Assembly: GCA_029247585.1 (NCBI GenBank)
Contig: JAQWKY010000090.1
Span: forward strand, 1-43,148
Direction: 5' to 3'
DNA: 43,148 nt
Origin: Flavobacteriales bacterium
GTDB lineage: Bacteria > Bacteroidota > Bacteroidia > Flavobacteriales > UBA7430
Under the pieces are notes generated by a model, which was not told where the DNA came from, did not search any database, and saw only the letters and a list, made by a program, of their open reading frames with translations. Made by a program: the position numbers and the translations under genes. Positions 8,789-20,255 of this stretch are shown piece by piece (position 1 is the stretch's first letter; each line of letters starts with the position of its first letter).

Positions 8789-8802
8789 TTAAAATTTTAT
8801 TG

Positions 8803-9975
8803 ATGCGCATCATTCAGGCTTCTTATATCATCCCGCTAAATGCAGCTCCCATGGCAAACGGTTACTTGTACATGGAGGATGACGGAACCGTCATTCACAT
8901 TACACAAGAAGCTCCTATTACCCATCAATTCGAAATAGAAATATACGAGGGAATTGTTTGTCCAGGCTTTGTAAATACACATTGCCACTTAGAACTTTCG
9001 CATATGAAAGGAATGATGCCTGAGGGTTCGGGGCTTCCTGCATTTGTGGATCAAATTCCGAAACAAAGACAAAAAAGTACACTCGACTTGGCTCAATCAA
9101 TGAAGCAAAGCGACCAAGAAATGTGTGAGGCGGGGATCGTAGCCGTTGGAGACATCTCGAATACGGAAACAACCATTCAAATAAAAAGCGAAAGTTCAAT
9201 CCGTTACCATTCCTTCGTTGAACTTTTTGGTTTGAACAAAAACGAAGCGCTTCATTTATTGGCTGAGGGGAAAAAAACACTAAAAAAATTCAAAACAGCC
9301 GATTTGGCTGCATCACTCGTGCCTCACGCACCCTACTCTGTTTCACCGGATTTACTCAAAGGTATTTATGCTTACTGTGAGGGTTCCTTGCTGAGTATTC
9401 ATCACCAAGAAACTCCTTCCGAAAATGAACTTTTTTTGCAAGGTCAGGGCGATTTGGCTGAAACATTCTTGAAAAAAGATCTCGATCTCAGCGCTCATTT
9501 GAACTTTGGAAAAAACGCTACAGAATTTAGCCTCATACCTTATTTGTCTAGACATCAAAAAATCCTTTTGGTCCATAATACCTATTCATCAGCCTCAGAC
9601 ATCGACCGTGTGATAAACCATTTCACAGATGCATACTGGTGTACTTGTCCGAAGGCGAATTGGTATATTGAGCGCCGTTTACCCGACTATAATTTATGGC
9701 GTAAAAAAGGACTGAAAATTACCTTGGGTACGGATTCCTTGGCTTCAAACGACTCCTTAAATATTTTGGAAGAGCTGAAACTGATTCAAAATAAATTCCC
9801 AAATATTCCGACCGCTGAACTGCTCTCTTGGGCTTGTAAAAATGGAGCAGATTATTTTGGATTCCACACTTTAGGAACCTTCAAAACCGGAAATAAACCC
9901 GGTGTGGTTTTAATTGAAAAGGTAGATGGTTTGCAATTAACCCCTGAATCTAAGGTTCGGGTATTGGCTCATTAA
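8803..9975 (+). CDS. amidohydrolase-family metal-dependent hydrolase (aminofutalosine/S-adenosylhomocysteine deaminase-like)
   Basis: MRIIQASYIIPLNAAPMANGYLYMEDDGTVI..., CPGFVNTHCHLELSHMKG, VPHAPYSVSPDL, ITLGTDSLASNDSLNILEEL. ORF track start at 8563 is over-extended. Confidence 0.87.
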   Translation: MRIIQASYIIPLNAAPMANGYLYMEDDGTVIHITQEAPITHQFEIEIYEGIVCPGFVNTHCHLELSHMKGMMPEGSGLPAFVDQIPKQRQKSTLDLAQSMKQSDQEMCEAGIVAVGDISNTETTIQIKSESSIRYHSFVELFGLNKNEALHLLAEGKKTLKKFKTADLAASLVPHAPYSVSPDLLKGIYAYCEGSLLSIHHQETPSENELFLQGQGDLAETFLKKDLDLSAHLNFGKNATEFSLIPYLSRHQKILLVHNTYSSASDIDRVINHFTDAYWCTCPKANWYIERRLPDYNLWRKKGLKITLGTDSLASNDSLNILEELKLIQNKFPNIPTAELLSWACKNGADYFGFHTLGTFKTGNKPGVVLIEKVDGLQLTPESKVRVLAH

Positions 9976-10637
9976 CGAGACATGAGAATCTCTGCTAAGA
10001 GTAAATCTTTGGGGCTGGTTAATTTTACATTCGAGTCCTCTCCCTCACAAAGGTGTACTTTCTCACCTAGGGCCTCCACCACAGAAGCATCATCAGTAAA
10101 TGTATCTCTTTCTTCTTGTTCATAGGCTGCTTGTAAAAGCTCAGAAGAAAAACACTGTGGCGTTTGCACCGAATAATACTGACTTCGGTCCAGGGCTTTG
10201 CTCGAGTCTTCGGTCACTAATCGAATGGACTCAGAAACGGGGCAAACCGGAATGAGCGCCCTCTTCAATTCCGTCTCTTTGTACATCTTCAAAATAAGAT
10301 CTGAGCTGATGAGTGGACGTACTCCATCGTGTACAGCAATAATTGATTCTTCTGAACAATATTCCAAACCCTTTTTTACCGATTTGAACCTCGACATTCC
10401 TCCGGCAGCTATTTGATGAGGAATGTTGAACTGATGTTTCCTGCAAAGTGTTTCCCAAGTGCTGTGATGAGAAGAGGGTAAAACAACAATAAGCTCAATG
10501 GAAGCATTGGCTCTGTAAAATTTCTCCATCGTATGCATTAAAACAGGTCTGTCCGCCAACTCCATAAATTGCTTCGGAATCGAACTTTTCATTCTTTGCC
10601 CACTACCGCCTGCGACTATGATGGCATATCTCTTCAT
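9972..10637 (-). CDS. ispD: 2-C-methyl-D-erythritol 4-phosphate cytidylyltransferase
   Basis: MKRYAIIVAGGSGQRMKSSIPKQFMELADRPVLMHTMEKF..., VHDGVRPLIS, QTPQCFSSELLQAAY, TDDASVVEALGEKVHLCEGEDSNVKLT. Confidence 0.96.
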   Translation of the reverse strand: MKRYAIIVAGGSGQRMKSSIPKQFMELADRPVLMHTMEKFYRANASIELIVVLPSSHHSTWETLCRKHQFNIPHQIAAGGMSRFKSVKKGLEYCSEESIIAVHDGVRPLISSDLILKMYKETELKRALIPVCPVSESIRLVTEDSSKALDRSQYYSVQTPQCFSSELLQAAYEQEERDTFTDDASVVEALGEKVHLCEGEDSNVKLTSPKDLLLAEILMSR

Positions 10638-10710
10638 TTCTATTTCCCCGTGATTTACCGAAAAGTACGGCGTATGTTTGACTCTTCAAAATTTTACCGC
10701 TCAAAACAAA

Positions 10711-10742
10711 AAAAGCTAAAAGATCAAGACCTCTTAGCTTTT
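10711..10742 (-). terminator. intrinsic terminator downstream of queA
   Basis: Minus strand AAAAGCTAA...TTAGCTTTT followed by a T-run. Confidence 0.7.
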
Positions 10743-10766
10743 CTGTAAAATTCTATTTTTTCTTGA

Positions 10767-11828
10767 TTACAAGATTAACATCGCATCTCCGTATGTAAAG
10801 AAGTTGTATTTCTCTTTAATCGCTTCTGCATAAGCCTTTTTTAGCAAATCAAAACCACAAAAAGCGGCAGCATGCATCATCAAGGTCGATTTAGGTGTGT
10901 GTAAATTTGTAATCATGCAGTTCGGAATTCTGAACTCATAGGGAGGGAAAATGAACTTGTTGGTCCAGCCTTCAAACTCATTCAAAGATCCTGAGGTAGA
11001 TACCGAACTCTCTATAGCGCGCAAACTCGTAGTTCCAACAGCACAAACTCTTCGGTTCTCTTTAAGTGCTCTATTTACCGTTTTACAGGCTTCTTCTTTT
11101 ATAATTACTTGCTCAGACTCCATCTTGTGCTTCGATAAATCTTCTACCTCTACCGGTCGGAATGTTCCGAGACCAACGTGAAGGGTAACTTCAGCGAAGT
11201 TTACGCCTTTAATCTCCAAACGCTTCAAAAGATGTTTACTAAAGTGCATCCCAGCAGTTGGGGCTGCTACGGCACCGTGTTCTTTGGCATAGACCGTTTG
11301 GTAACGCTCATCATCTTCTGTATCAGGATCACGATCAATGTACTTTGGAAGTGGGGTTTGACCTAATTCATCCAATTTTTCTCTAAAGGCTTCATAAGAA
11401 CCATCAAACAAAAAGCGTAATGTTCGTCCTCTTGAAGTTGTATTGTCAATTACCTCAGCAACCAAAGAGCCGTCCTTACCAAAATACAGTTTGTTTCCGA
11501 TACGAATTTTTCGAGCGGGATCTACCAAAACATCCCAAAGACGATTGTCTTTGTTTAACTCACGTAACAAAAACACCTCAATCCTAGCGCCTGTCTTTTC
11601 CTTATTCCCAAACATACGAGCCGGAAAAACTTTGGTGTTGTTCAAAATCATAACGTCTTGATCGTCAAAGTAATCAATAAGGTCTTTGAAGTGTTTATGT
11701 TCAATCTTACCTGTATCGCGATGAACCACCATCAATCTAGATTCGTCTCGGATTTGCGTAGGTCTTTTCGCCAACAGCTCATCCGGCAATTCATAGTTGA
11801 AGTGTGAAAGTTTCATTTTGGTAATCAT
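10767..11828 (-). CDS. queA: S-adenosylmethionine:tRNA ribosyltransferase-isomerase QueA
   Basis: [36 protein letters not shown]..., [43 protein letters not shown]. The true start may be the internal Met. Confidence 0.97.
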   Translation of the reverse strand: MITKMKLSHFNYELPDELLAKRPTQIRDESRLMVVHRDTGKIEHKHFKDLIDYFDDQDVMILNNTKVFPARMFGNKEKTGARIEVFLLRELNKDNRLWDVLVDPARKIRIGNKLYFGKDGSLVAEVIDNTTSRGRTLRFLFDGSYEAFREKLDELGQTPLPKYIDRDPDTEDDERYQTVYAKEHGAVAAPTAGMHFSKHLLKRLEIKGVNFAEVTLHVGLGTFRPVEVEDLSKHKMESEQVIIKEEACKTVNRALKENRRVCAVGTTSLRAIESSVSTSGSLNEFEGWTNKFIFPPYEFRIPNCMITNLHTPKSTLMMHAAAFCGFDLLKKAYAEAIKEKYNFFTYGDAMLIL

Positions 11829-11886
11829 AGCATCTGTATTTTTAGGCTTGCAAATATAGGAAATAAAATAAATTTTTTGCGATTTA

Positions 11887-12579
11887 TCAAGACTTCATCA
11901 AAAGCTCAAAGTCTTGAATATCAAGTGCGTTTTTTAATTCATAGTCCCCAATTTTTGTTCGTTGTAACTTACTCAACCAAGCGCCACTTCCCATTGCCTT
12001 ACCGATATCGTGGGCAAGAGAACGTATGTATGTTCCTTTACTGCATGCTACCCGAAAGCTTACGTAGGGCATTTCTATGCTCAAAAGCTCCAAATCCTGA
12101 ATAGAAATTGGACGAGGTTTTAATGCAATGTCCTTCCCTTTTCTAGCGCTTTCATATAGTTTTTTTCCATCTACTTTAATCGCTGAGAAGATTGGAGGAA
12201 GTTGTTGACTATCCCCGAGAAAGGACTGTAAGGTTTGAGTAATTAAATCTGTATTGATGTGCTGAGTAGCGTAAAATCGATTTTCTGCCGACTCTCCATC
12301 ATAGCTGGGCGTGGTAGCTCCCAATTTTATAGTGGCAATGTATTCTTTGTGTGCTGCCTGATATTGTTCTATTTCCTTGGTCTTTTTTCCGGTGCAAATG
12401 ATCATTAAGCCCGAGGCAAGGGGGTCTAAGGTTCCGGCATGCCCCACCTTAATTTTTTTGACTTTAAGCTTGCGTTTTATCAGCCAGCGCAACTTGTTTA
12501 CCACCTGAAAGCTCGTCCAGTGAAGGGGTTTGTTGATGCATAATACTTCCCCTTCTTTAAATTGAAACTCTTTTTTCAT
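11887..12579 (-). CDS. truB: tRNA pseudouridine(55) synthase TruB
   Basis: [63 protein letters not shown]. Confidence 0.97.
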   Translation of the reverse strand: MKKEFQFKEGEVLCINKPLHWTSFQVVNKLRWLIKRKLKVKKIKVGHAGTLDPLASGLMIICTGKKTKEIEQYQAAHKEYIATIKLGATTPSYDGESAENRFYATQHINTDLITQTLQSFLGDSQQLPPIFSAIKVDGKKLYESARKGKDIALKPRPISIQDLELLSIEMPYVSFRVACSKGTYIRSLAHDIGKAMGSGAWLSKLQRTKIGDYELKNALDIQDFELLMKS

Positions 12580-12600
12580 TGACTTGCAGCTGAGGTAAAA

Positions 12601-13893
12601 CTAGGCCCCTTCAATTTCTTGGAGGGTTTCATCGAGTGCCAAAATGGTTTTGTCTAATAATTCTTTGCTGTGGGTTCGAGAAATAAACAACGTCTCAAAG
12701 GCCGAAGGGGCTAAATAAACCCCGCGCTTTAGCATGCCGTGAAAAACCTTTTTAAAGTATTCGGCATCCGCCGCACAAGCATCGTCAAAATTATAAACTT
12801 CATCCACGTCAAAATGAAAGCTAAGCATCGATCCCACACGATTGAGGCAAACCTTCAGCTGGTACTTGTCAAACACGTTCCGCATCCCTGACTCCAGATA
12901 TGCAGTTTTCTCTTCCAGCTCCTCAAAAATAGCCGGATGTTCATTTAATTCTTTCAATAAGGTGTAGCCACAAGACATCGCCAAAGGGTTTCCTGACAAG
13001 GTTCCTGCTTGGTAAACAGGTCCGAGAGGAGCAACCATATTCATGATGTCTTCTCGACCACCAAAAGCGCCTACCGGCAAGCCTCCACCGATAATTTTAC
13101 CCATACAAACCATGTCGGGCTGAATATTGAACCGTTTATGTGCGCCGCCCTCAGACAATCGAAAACCAGTCATTACCTCATCGAATATGAGCAAAGCTCC
13201 ATGCGCATCGCATAATTTTCGAAGTCCTTCTAAAAACCCTTGTTTTGGAGGAATGCACCCCATGTTCCCAGCCACAGGCTCTATGATGATGGCAGCAACC
13301 TCACCTTTATTTTTATTTAAAACCTCCTCGACGTCTGCCAAATCATTATAGCGCGCTAGTAAGGTGTCTTTCGCTGTTCCGCTTGTTACTCCGGGTGAGT
13401 TTGGAACTCCTAATGTAATCGCTCCCGAACCGGCCTTAATTAAAAAGGCATCAGAATGTCCGTGATAGCAGCCTTCGAATTTGATGAATTTCTCTCGATG
13501 GGTAAAGGCTCGAGCCACTCGTATGGCGCTCATACAAGCTTCGGTACCGGAGTTTACCATACGTACTTTTTCAACGCCCGGCATCATCCCACAAATGAGT
13601 TCTGCAATGTCTGTTTCAAGGGCTGTAGGACCACCAAAAGAGGTCGATGCATCTGCGGCCGTTTTTAATGCCTCAAGTACAGGCGGATGACAGTGGCCGA
13701 GAATCATAGGACCCCAAGAGCCGATATAATCAACGTATTCATTACCTTCTACATCCACTAAAACAGACCCTTTGGCTTCTCGGAAGAAAACGGGGGTGCC
13801 CCCAACAGATTTGAAAGCTCGAACGGGTGAATTTACCCCACCTGGAATGTACATTTGTGCTCTTTCAAAGAGCGCCTTGCTTGTTGTCATCAA
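12601..13893 (-). CDS. hemL: glutamate-1-semialdehyde 2,1-aminomutase
   Basis: [78 protein letters not shown]. Confidence 0.97.
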   Translation of the reverse strand: MMTTSKALFERAQMYIPGGVNSPVRAFKSVGGTPVFFREAKGSVLVDVEGNEYVDYIGSWGPMILGHCHPPVLEALKTAADASTSFGGPTALETDIAELICGMMPGVEKVRMVNSGTEACMSAIRVARAFTHREKFIKFEGCYHGHSDAFLIKAGSGAITLGVPNSPGVTSGTAKDTLLARYNDLADVEEVLNKNKGEVAAIIIEPVAGNMGCIPPKQGFLEGLRKLCDAHGALLIFDEVMTGFRLSEGGAHKRFNIQPDMVCMGKIIGGGLPVGAFGGREDIMNMVAPLGPVYQAGTLSGNPLAMSCGYTLLKELNEHPAIFEELEEKTAYLESGMRNVFDKYQLKVCLNRVGSMLSFHFDVDEVYNFDDACAADAEYFKKVFHGMLKRGVYLAPSAFETLFISRTHSKELLDKTILALDETLQEIEGA

Positions 13894-13942
13894 ACTGATT
13901 TTAATCTTTTAATTGTATGGGCTTAAGCGCACAATAGTCTCT

Positions 13943-14926
13943 TTAGGATTTCAAAAGTCGCGCAATGTCTTTGGCAAAATAGCTAGCGATTAGGTCTGCA
14001 CCGGCTCTTTTGAATCCAATAACAGACTCGAGCATGGCGTCTTCCAGATTTAACCAGCCTTTTTCTGCAGCCGCATGAATCATGGAGAATTCTCCCGACA
14101 CCTGATAAGCCGCAACTGGAACCTTAAACTTTTCTTTCACCAAGCGAACCATATCCAAATAGGGCATCCCCGGCTTAACCATCAAAATATCGGCACCCTC
14201 TTGAATGTCTAATGCACATTCTACAAGCCCTTCTTCAGCATTTGCAGGATTCATTTGATAGGTTTTCTTGTCTCCGAAACCTGGGGCTGAATCCAAAGCA
14301 TCTCGAAAAGGTCCGTAAAAACAAGACGCGTACTTCACTGAATACGACATAATACCAACGTTTGGGAAGCCCTGTTCTTCTAAAACTTCTCGTATGTATC
14401 CGATTCTTCCGTCCATCATGTCTGAGGGCGCAACAATATCGGCGCCGGATTGAGCATGTGAAAGTGCCATTTCTCCCAATAACTCGACGCTGGCATCATT
14501 CACAATTTCACCATCTTCTACCAAACCATCATGACCGTCGGAGGAGTATGGGTCTAAGGCTACATCCGTCATCACACACATCTCCGGACAGTTCTTTTTG
14601 ATGGCTTTTATGCCTCGCTGCATCAAGCCTTCCGGATTCAAGGCCTCACTGCCTTTAGAATCTTTAAGTTCATCCGGAACTTTGGCAAAAAGAAGCACAC
14701 TTCGAAGGCCTAAGTCGTAGCACGATTGAACCTCATCGATTAATAAATCGATGGTATATCGATAATAACCCGGCATCGAGGGAATTTCTTCTTTCGCGTT
14801 TTTCCCTTCCATGAAAAATAAGGGGACTATGAAGTCCGTAGCTTGTATGTGGTTTTCTTGCACCAAAGAGCGAACGGCATCAGACTGACGCAATCTGCGT
14901 GGTCGGGTATATGGATGTACAGTCAT
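13943..14926 (-). CDS. hemB: porphobilinogen synthase
   Basis: MTVHPYTRPRRLRQSDAVRSLVQEN..., MTDVALDPYSSDGHDGLV, IVAPSDMMDGRIG, ILMVKPGMPYLDMV. TACTTTTG box upstream supports the 14926 start over the longer ORF. Confidence 0.96.
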   Translation of the reverse strand: MTVHPYTRPRRLRQSDAVRSLVQENHIQATDFIVPLFFMEGKNAKEEIPSMPGYYRYTIDLLIDEVQSCYDLGLRSVLLFAKVPDELKDSKGSEALNPEGLMQRGIKAIKKNCPEMCVMTDVALDPYSSDGHDGLVEDGEIVNDASVELLGEMALSHAQSGADIVAPSDMMDGRIGYIREVLEEQGFPNVGIMSYSVKYASCFYGPFRDALDSAPGFGDKKTYQMNPANAEEGLVECALDIQEGADILMVKPGMPYLDMVRLVKEKFKVPVAAYQVSGEFSMIHAAAEKGWLNLEDAMLESVIGFKRAGADLIASYFAKDIARLLKS

Positions 14927-14969
14927 GCGAATGAATTTACCTACAAAAGTACGTTGAATTCCTGAATGT

Positions 14970-15446
14970 CTACAATTTATAATTCTGGATTTCACTAAAA
15001 GCCATTGCTTTTTGCTTGATCGCTCCGCTTTCTAGTCCTTCAATCACCAGAAGACAGGCTTTCTGAAAATCGGTCACAAGATCTTCTATGATGAAAATTC
15101 TTTTCGATGCCACAAGCTGCAAATGGTTGTTTTTGCTTTTCATTTTACGCTCCAGAACGATAAAGCCTCCGGGGCTACACATGTGGCTCATGGTACACCT
15201 GAGTTGCTTGTAAAGCCAATCATTGTCGGTAAGGTCGGCATAGGCCTTGGGGAACAGTTTATTCACCGCCAAGTGAAATCTTTTTTTGGACTGACCTTTA
15301 GCACCAAGAGGTTTCTTGTCGAGAAAACTACCCAGAGTTTCCATACCCTGACTCACCAAAAAAAAGACGGGAAAGTAAAACTGGGCCTCCAACAATTTCT
15401 GACTTTCTTCGAGTAGCCTTTGCTGAATAAATTCTTCGTTTTTCAT
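14970..15446 (-). CDS. hypothetical protein (helical, HEPN-like size)
   Basis: 158-aa ORF, MKNEEFIQQRLLEESQKLLEAQFYFPVFFLVSQGMETLGSFL...; no recognised motif. Confidence 0.65.
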   Translation of the reverse strand: MKNEEFIQQRLLEESQKLLEAQFYFPVFFLVSQGMETLGSFLDKKPLGAKGQSKKRFHLAVNKLFPKAYADLTDNDWLYKQLRCTMSHMCSPGGFIVLERKMKSKNNHLQLVASKRIFIIEDLVTDFQKACLLVIEGLESGAIKQKAMAFSEIQNYKL

Positions 15447-15479
15447 TGAAAATAAAATAATCCCGTCGGTGAAAAGGTT

Positions 15480-16097
15480 TTAGCCATTGATGGCAATCAC
15501 TTCCTTTACTAGAGTGGGTAGCATCTGCTTGAGCATACTTTCTATTCCCTGTTTAAGGGTGACTGTAGAAGACGGACAGCCGCTACATGCACCTTGAAGT
15601 AGTACAGAAACTTTTCCGTCTTCAAAAGACACAAACTTGATGTTTCCGCCATCAGACTCCACAGCGGGCGCAACATATTCCTCGAGGATTTCTACGATAC
15701 GTGTTTCAACCTCTCCCAGTTGCTCGGGTTCAACACCTTCAGTGATTTCTGTCGTTCCCTGAGCCTCTTGCTGTACCTCTGCTGTTTGTGATTCTTCAAC
15801 AACAACTCCACCGTCAGCTAGATATTCACGAATAAATTCGCGAATTTCCATCACGATGTCGTCCCATTCCATCATGTCGTACTTGGTTAAGGACACAAAG
15901 TTCTTGGCTATAAAGACTTCTTTCACAAAGGGAAAATGAAACAATTTAACGGCTAATGGCGCATTTTTCGCCTCGTCTATATTCATGAACTCCTGACTGT
16001 CTCCGTATAGGATTGCACGGTTCACTACAAATTTCATTACCCCTGGGTTGGGTGTAGATTCAGCATAAACAGTTGTGGGTACTTTATTCTCTCTCAT
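15480..16097 (-). CDS. Nfu/NifU-type Fe-S scaffold protein (Nfu_N plus NifU-like domain)
   Basis: VYAESTPNPGVMKFVVNRAI..., C-terminal VAPAVESDGGNIKFVSFEDGKVSVLLQGACSGCPSSTVTLKQGIE with CxxC. Confidence 0.94.
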   Translation of the reverse strand: MRENKVPTTVYAESTPNPGVMKFVVNRAILYGDSQEFMNIDEAKNAPLAVKLFHFPFVKEVFIAKNFVSLTKYDMMEWDDIVMEIREFIREYLADGGVVVEESQTAEVQQEAQGTTEITEGVEPEQLGEVETRIVEILEEYVAPAVESDGGNIKFVSFEDGKVSVLLQGACSGCPSSTVTLKQGIESMLKQMLPTLVKEVIAING

Positions 16098-16136
16098 CTT
16101 CCTTAATTTTACACAAAATTACAAATAAGTAGAGAT

Positions 16137-16655
16137 ATGGCATTAGTGAAATCAATAAAAGGCAAAAGTCCGATTTGGGGCAAAAATTGTTTCTTGGCAG
16201 AAAACGCAACCCTCGTAGGAGATGTGGTATTGGGAAAAGATTGTAGCGTTTGGTTCAATGCCGTCATTCGAGGAGATGTACACTACATTAAAATCGGCAA
16301 TCAGGTAAACATTCAAGACGGTGCGGTCATTCACGGCACCTATCAAAAACACCCAACGAATATTGGTAATAAAGTCTCTATCGGGCATAATGCACTTGTT
16401 CACGGGTGCACGATTCACGACCAGGTATTGGTGGGTATGGGGGCAACCGTTATGGATAATTGTGTGATTCACTCCAACAGCATTATCGCTGCTGGTGCCG
16501 TTGTCTTGGAAAACACAGTGGTTGAATCGGGTTGCATTTATGCTGGTGTTCCGGCAAAGAAGGTGAAAGAGTTAAATCAGGAACAAACCTCTCGGCTTAT
16601 CGAGGGCATATCTAATAACTACGTTAAATACGCAAGCTGGTTGGAAGAAGAGTAA
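16137..16655 (+). CDS. gamma carbonic anhydrase family (hexapeptide repeat) protein
   Basis: Left-handed beta-helix repeats: NATLVGDVVLGKDCSVWFNAVIRGDVHYIKIGNQVNIQDGAVIHGTYQ...IGHNALVHGCTIHDQVLVGMGATVMD. Confidence 0.94.
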   Translation: MALVKSIKGKSPIWGKNCFLAENATLVGDVVLGKDCSVWFNAVIRGDVHYIKIGNQVNIQDGAVIHGTYQKHPTNIGNKVSIGHNALVHGCTIHDQVLVGMGATVMDNCVIHSNSIIAAGAVVLENTVVESGCIYAGVPAKKVKELNQEQTSRLIEGISNNYVKYASWLEEE

Positions 16656-16659
16656 ACGC

Positions 16660-17178
16660 CTACAACTCTATGGGAAACTCTCTTATAATTTGTTCCACCC
16701 AAGCCGCTACGCGATCGTCGGTTTGATCAAACTGATTGTCCTCATCAATGGCTAAACCCAGAAAAGTTCCTTTCTCTAATTCGGCTTTGGATTCGGTGTG
16801 CTCATACCCTTCCGTAGACCATTTTCCAACGATGGTTCCGCCATTTTTTATGACAACTTCACCAACAATTCCGACGCCGTCAATGAAATAATCGCAATAG
16901 ACGTATTGGTCTCCTAAGCCAAAAAGCGCTACTTTTTTACCGGTAAAATCTACCTCCTTAAAGGCTTCAAAAAAAGTATCCCAATCACTCTGAAGTTGAC
17001 CATCATGCCATGTAGAAAGGCCAAGAATGATCTGATCATACTCCGCAAAATCCTCCACTTTAGCATCGTACATGTCTATCAAATAGACCTGCTCTTTACT
17101 TATTTTACTTCGAATTTTAAGAGCTATCTCCTCGGTGTTTCCCGTGTCTGATCCATAGAACAAACCAATTTTCTTCAT
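16660..17178 (-). CDS. fldA: flavodoxin
   Basis: MKKIGLFYGSDTGNTEEIA (FMN P-loop), ILGLSTWHDGQLQSDWDTF, FGLGDQYVYCDYFIDGVG. Confidence 0.95.
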   Translation of the reverse strand: MKKIGLFYGSDTGNTEEIALKIRSKISKEQVYLIDMYDAKVEDFAEYDQIILGLSTWHDGQLQSDWDTFFEAFKEVDFTGKKVALFGLGDQYVYCDYFIDGVGIVGEVVIKNGGTIVGKWSTEGYEHTESKAELEKGTFLGLAIDEDNQFDQTDDRVAAWVEQIIREFPIEL

Positions 17179-17351
17179 CGCTGATTAATTTTTTGCAAAG
17201 GTAAGCATTCTCACAATTCAACGTATAAAAACACCACTAAATGAGTTACTGCAAAGTTGGTGAACAACAAATAAATTCGGAAGTAATTGACAGGCCAATC
17301 CTATTTGTTTTGTAATTTTGCAACTGTAAAGAAGAACAAAAAAGAAAAAAT

Positions 17352-17765
17352 ATGTATCCAGAACACATGGTGGCGCCAATGCGTCAAGATTTAACTCAAG
17401 AAGGGTTTACCGAATTACGAAGCGCTGAAGAAGTTGAAAACCTTTTGGGGGCGGAATCAGGTACAGTACTTGTTGTTGTGAACTCGGTATGTGGATGTGC
17501 TGCAGGAAATGCCCGTCCGGGAGCGAAAGCTGCCGTAAAAAATGCTAAGAAACCAGATCACATCACAACGGTTTTTGCAGGGGTAGATAAAGAGGCTGTT
17601 GCCAAAGCTCGTGAATTTATGATTCCTTTCCCTCCATCGTCTCCTTGTATTGCCTTGTTTAAAGGCGGAGAAGTAGTCCACATGTTGGAAAGACATCACA
17701 TTGAAGGCCGTGCTGCTGAGGCAATTGCCGCGAACCTAATGGCTGCTTTTGACGAGTTTTGTTAA
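17352..17765 (+). CDS. bacilliredoxin BrxA/BrxB (YphP/YqiW) family protein
   Basis: MYPEHMVAPMRQDLTQEGFTELRSAEEV..., VVNSVCGCAAGNARPG (CxC), FPPSSPCIALFKGGEVVHMLERHHIEG. Confidence 0.95.
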   Translation: MYPEHMVAPMRQDLTQEGFTELRSAEEVENLLGAESGTVLVVVNSVCGCAAGNARPGAKAAVKNAKKPDHITTVFAGVDKEAVAKAREFMIPFPPSSPCIALFKGGEVVHMLERHHIEGRAAEAIAANLMAAFDEFC

Positions 17766-17778
17766 CCCAAAAATAATG

Positions 17779-17813
17779 AAAAAAAAACCCTGGAAATTCC
17801 AGGGTTTTTTTTT
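17779..17813. terminator. bidirectional intrinsic terminator
   Basis: A-run-ACCCTGG-AAATT-CCAGGGT-T-run between convergent genes. Confidence 0.85.
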
Positions 17814-17848
17814 CATCTATAAATTATTCTCAAGGGGGGTGCTAGACA

Positions 17849-20233
17849 TTAAGATCCACAAGCCACACAATCATCAGGATTTTCAATGGAGCATGCCAAT
17901 TGCTCTTCTGGGGTAAACTCTTGTACCTCCTCTGTAGCAACAACCGGCTCCATTTGGGCTTTGGATTGCTTTTGTACCGTAAATTTAATCGCATCTACAG
18001 CAGACTTCGTTCTCAGGTAGTACATTCCTGTTTTAAGTCCTTGTTTCCAAGCGTAGAAATGCATCGACGTTAACTTTCCTAGGTTTGCATTTTCCACAAA
18101 CAAGTTTAAAGATTGCGATTGATCGATAAACATTCCGCGCTCTCCGGCCATGTCGATGATGTCACGCATGCTCAACTCCCAAACCGTCTTGTAGAGGTCT
18201 TTGATGTTTTGCGGGATGATCTCAATATTTTGAATGGATCCGTTGGTGCGAAGGATATCGTTTTTCAACTCATCGTTCCACAAACCTAACTTTACCAAGT
18301 CTTTCAATAGGTGCTTGTTCACAATAATGAACTCTCCTGAAAGAACGCGTCGCGTATAAATGTTTGAAGTGTAAGGCTCAAAACACTCATTGTTTCCTAA
18401 AATCTGAGACGTCGATGCAGTAGGCATTGGCGCTAATAGCAAAGAGTTACGAACACCGCTTTCTTTAATTTCTTCGCGCAGTTCATCCCAGTCCCATCGA
18501 CCAGAAAGTTCTTTAGCTTCCACACCCCATAGATCAAACTGGAACTGACCTTGAGAAATTGGAGACCCTTCGAAGGTCTCGTAGGCTCCGTCCACTTTAG
18601 CCAGGTCTTTGGAAGCTTTCAAAGACGCAAAGTAAATCGTCTCGAAAATGTCTTTATTGAGCTGCTTCGCCTCTGGAGAGGTAAACGGCAAACGCAATTG
18701 GATGAAGGCATCAGCCAAACCTTGCACACCGAGTCCTACCGGACGGTGGCGCATGTTTGAATTCCGTGCTTCAGGAACTGGATAATAATTGCGGTCAATC
18801 ACAACGTTTAAGTTCTTGGTTACCTTATAGGTCACTTCGTACAATTTGTCGTGGTCAAATTTTCCGTTATCCACAAACATTGGCAAGGCAATGGATGCTA
18901 AGTTACATACAGCCACCTCATCTGGTGCCGTGTATTCTATAATCTCAGTACACAAGTTGGACGAACGAATGGTTCCGAGGTTCTTTTGATTTGATTTTTC
19001 ATTACAGGCATCCTTATACAACATGTAAGGTGTACCGGTTTCAATTTGAGATTCAACAATTTTCTCCCAAAGTTCACGTGCCTTAATCGTCTTACGACCT
19101 TTTCCTTCCGCTTCGTACTTTTCGTAAAGCGCTCTAAATTTATCACCGTAGGCATCTGCCAAGCCCGGGCACTCGTTCGGACACATTAGCGTCCACTCAC
19201 CATTGGCCTCTACTCGTTCCATGAACAAGTCAGGCGTCCACATGGCGTAGAAGAGGTCACGCGCACGCATTTCTTCTTTCCCGTGATTTTTTCTCAAGTC
19301 TAAGAAGTCAAACACATCTGCATGCCATGGCTCTAGGTATATGGCAAAAGATCCTTTTCTTTTTCCTCCACCTTGGTCTACGTAACGAGCCGTATCATTA
19401 AAGACGCGCAGCATAGGAACAATTCCGTTAGAAGTCCCATTCGTTCCGCGTATGTAAGATCCTTTGGCACGAACGTTGTGAATGCTTAATCCAATTCCAC
19501 CCGCAGACTGCGATATTTTAGAACACTGCTTTAGCGTGTCATAAATCCCATCGATGCTATCGTCTTTCATGGTCAATAAGAAGCATGAAGACATTTGTGG
19601 TTTCGGCGTACCGGCATTAAATAAGGTAGGTGTTGCGTGCGTGAAATATTTCTTCGACATCATCTCGTAGGTCTCGATGGCCGCATCAATATCGTCTTTG
19701 TGAATCCCTATAGAAACACGCATCAACATGTGCTGAGGTCGTTCTGCTATTTGCCCATCCAAACGCAATAAATACGAACGCTCTAAAGTTTTGAACCCAA
19801 AATAATCATATCCGAAATCCCTGTCGTAAATGATCGTAGAATCTAACACTTCTTTATGCTCTTGAATGATTTGATATATATCATCTGCCAAAAGAGGTGC
19901 TTGTTGTTTGGTAATCGGGTTTACGTATTCGTAGAGCTCCGTCATGGTTTCCGAAAACGACTTTTTCGTTTTCTTGTGCAAGTTTGACACAGCAATACGG
20001 GCTGCTAACTGCGCATAATCCGGATGCTTAACGGTTAGCGAAGCCGATACTTCAGCGGCCAAGTTATCCAACTCAAAGGTGGTTACCCCTTCGTAGATTC
20101 CTTCAATCACCTTCATAGCAACTGCAGCAGGATCTACCAAAGCGTCTAACCCATAACAGAGTTTTTGGATTCTGGCAGTAATTTTGTCAAACTTTACAGC
20201 CTCTTGACGGCCGTCTCTTTTTAATACGAACAT
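17849..20233 (-). CDS. nrdA: ribonucleoside-diphosphate reductase alpha subunit (class I)
   Basis: ATP-cone N-terminus [72 protein letters not shown]-terminal CVACGS. Confidence 0.97.
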   Translation of the reverse strand: MFVLKRDGRQEAVKFDKITARIQKLCYGLDALVDPAAVAMKVIEGIYEGVTTFELDNLAAEVSASLTVKHPDYAQLAARIAVSNLHKKTKKSFSETMTELYEYVNPITKQQAPLLADDIYQIIQEHKEVLDSTIIYDRDFGYDYFGFKTLERSYLLRLDGQIAERPQHMLMRVSIGIHKDDIDAAIETYEMMSKKYFTHATPTLFNAGTPKPQMSSCFLLTMKDDSIDGIYDTLKQCSKISQSAGGIGLSIHNVRAKGSYIRGTNGTSNGIVPMLRVFNDTARYVDQGGGKRKGSFAIYLEPWHADVFDFLDLRKNHGKEEMRARDLFYAMWTPDLFMERVEANGEWTLMCPNECPGLADAYGDKFRALYEKYEAEGKGRKTIKARELWEKIVESQIETGTPYMLYKDACNEKSNQKNLGTIRSSNLCTEIIEYTAPDEVAVCNLASIALPMFVDNGKFDHDKLYEVTYKVTKNLNVVIDRNYYPVPEARNSNMRHRPVGLGVQGLADAFIQLRLPFTSPEAKQLNKDIFETIYFASLKASKDLAKVDGAYETFEGSPISQGQFQFDLWGVEAKELSGRWDWDELREEIKESGVRNSLLLAPMPTASTSQILGNNECFEPYTSNIYTRRVLSGEFIIVNKHLLKDLVKLGLWNDELKNDILRTNGSIQNIEIIPQNIKDLYKTVWELSMRDIIDMAGERGMFIDQSQSLNLFVENANLGKLTSMHFYAWKQGLKTGMYYLRTKSAVDAIKFTVQKQSKAQMEPVVATEEVQEFTPEEQLACSIENPDDCVACGS

Positions 20234-20255
20234 AGGGATAGGGAGTTAGTGGGAT

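Noticed and set aside
8563-8802. N-terminal extension of the amidohydrolase ORF
   Set aside because: Antisense to rlmN; homology-like sequence begins at the Met at 8803 with a -7 box just upstream.
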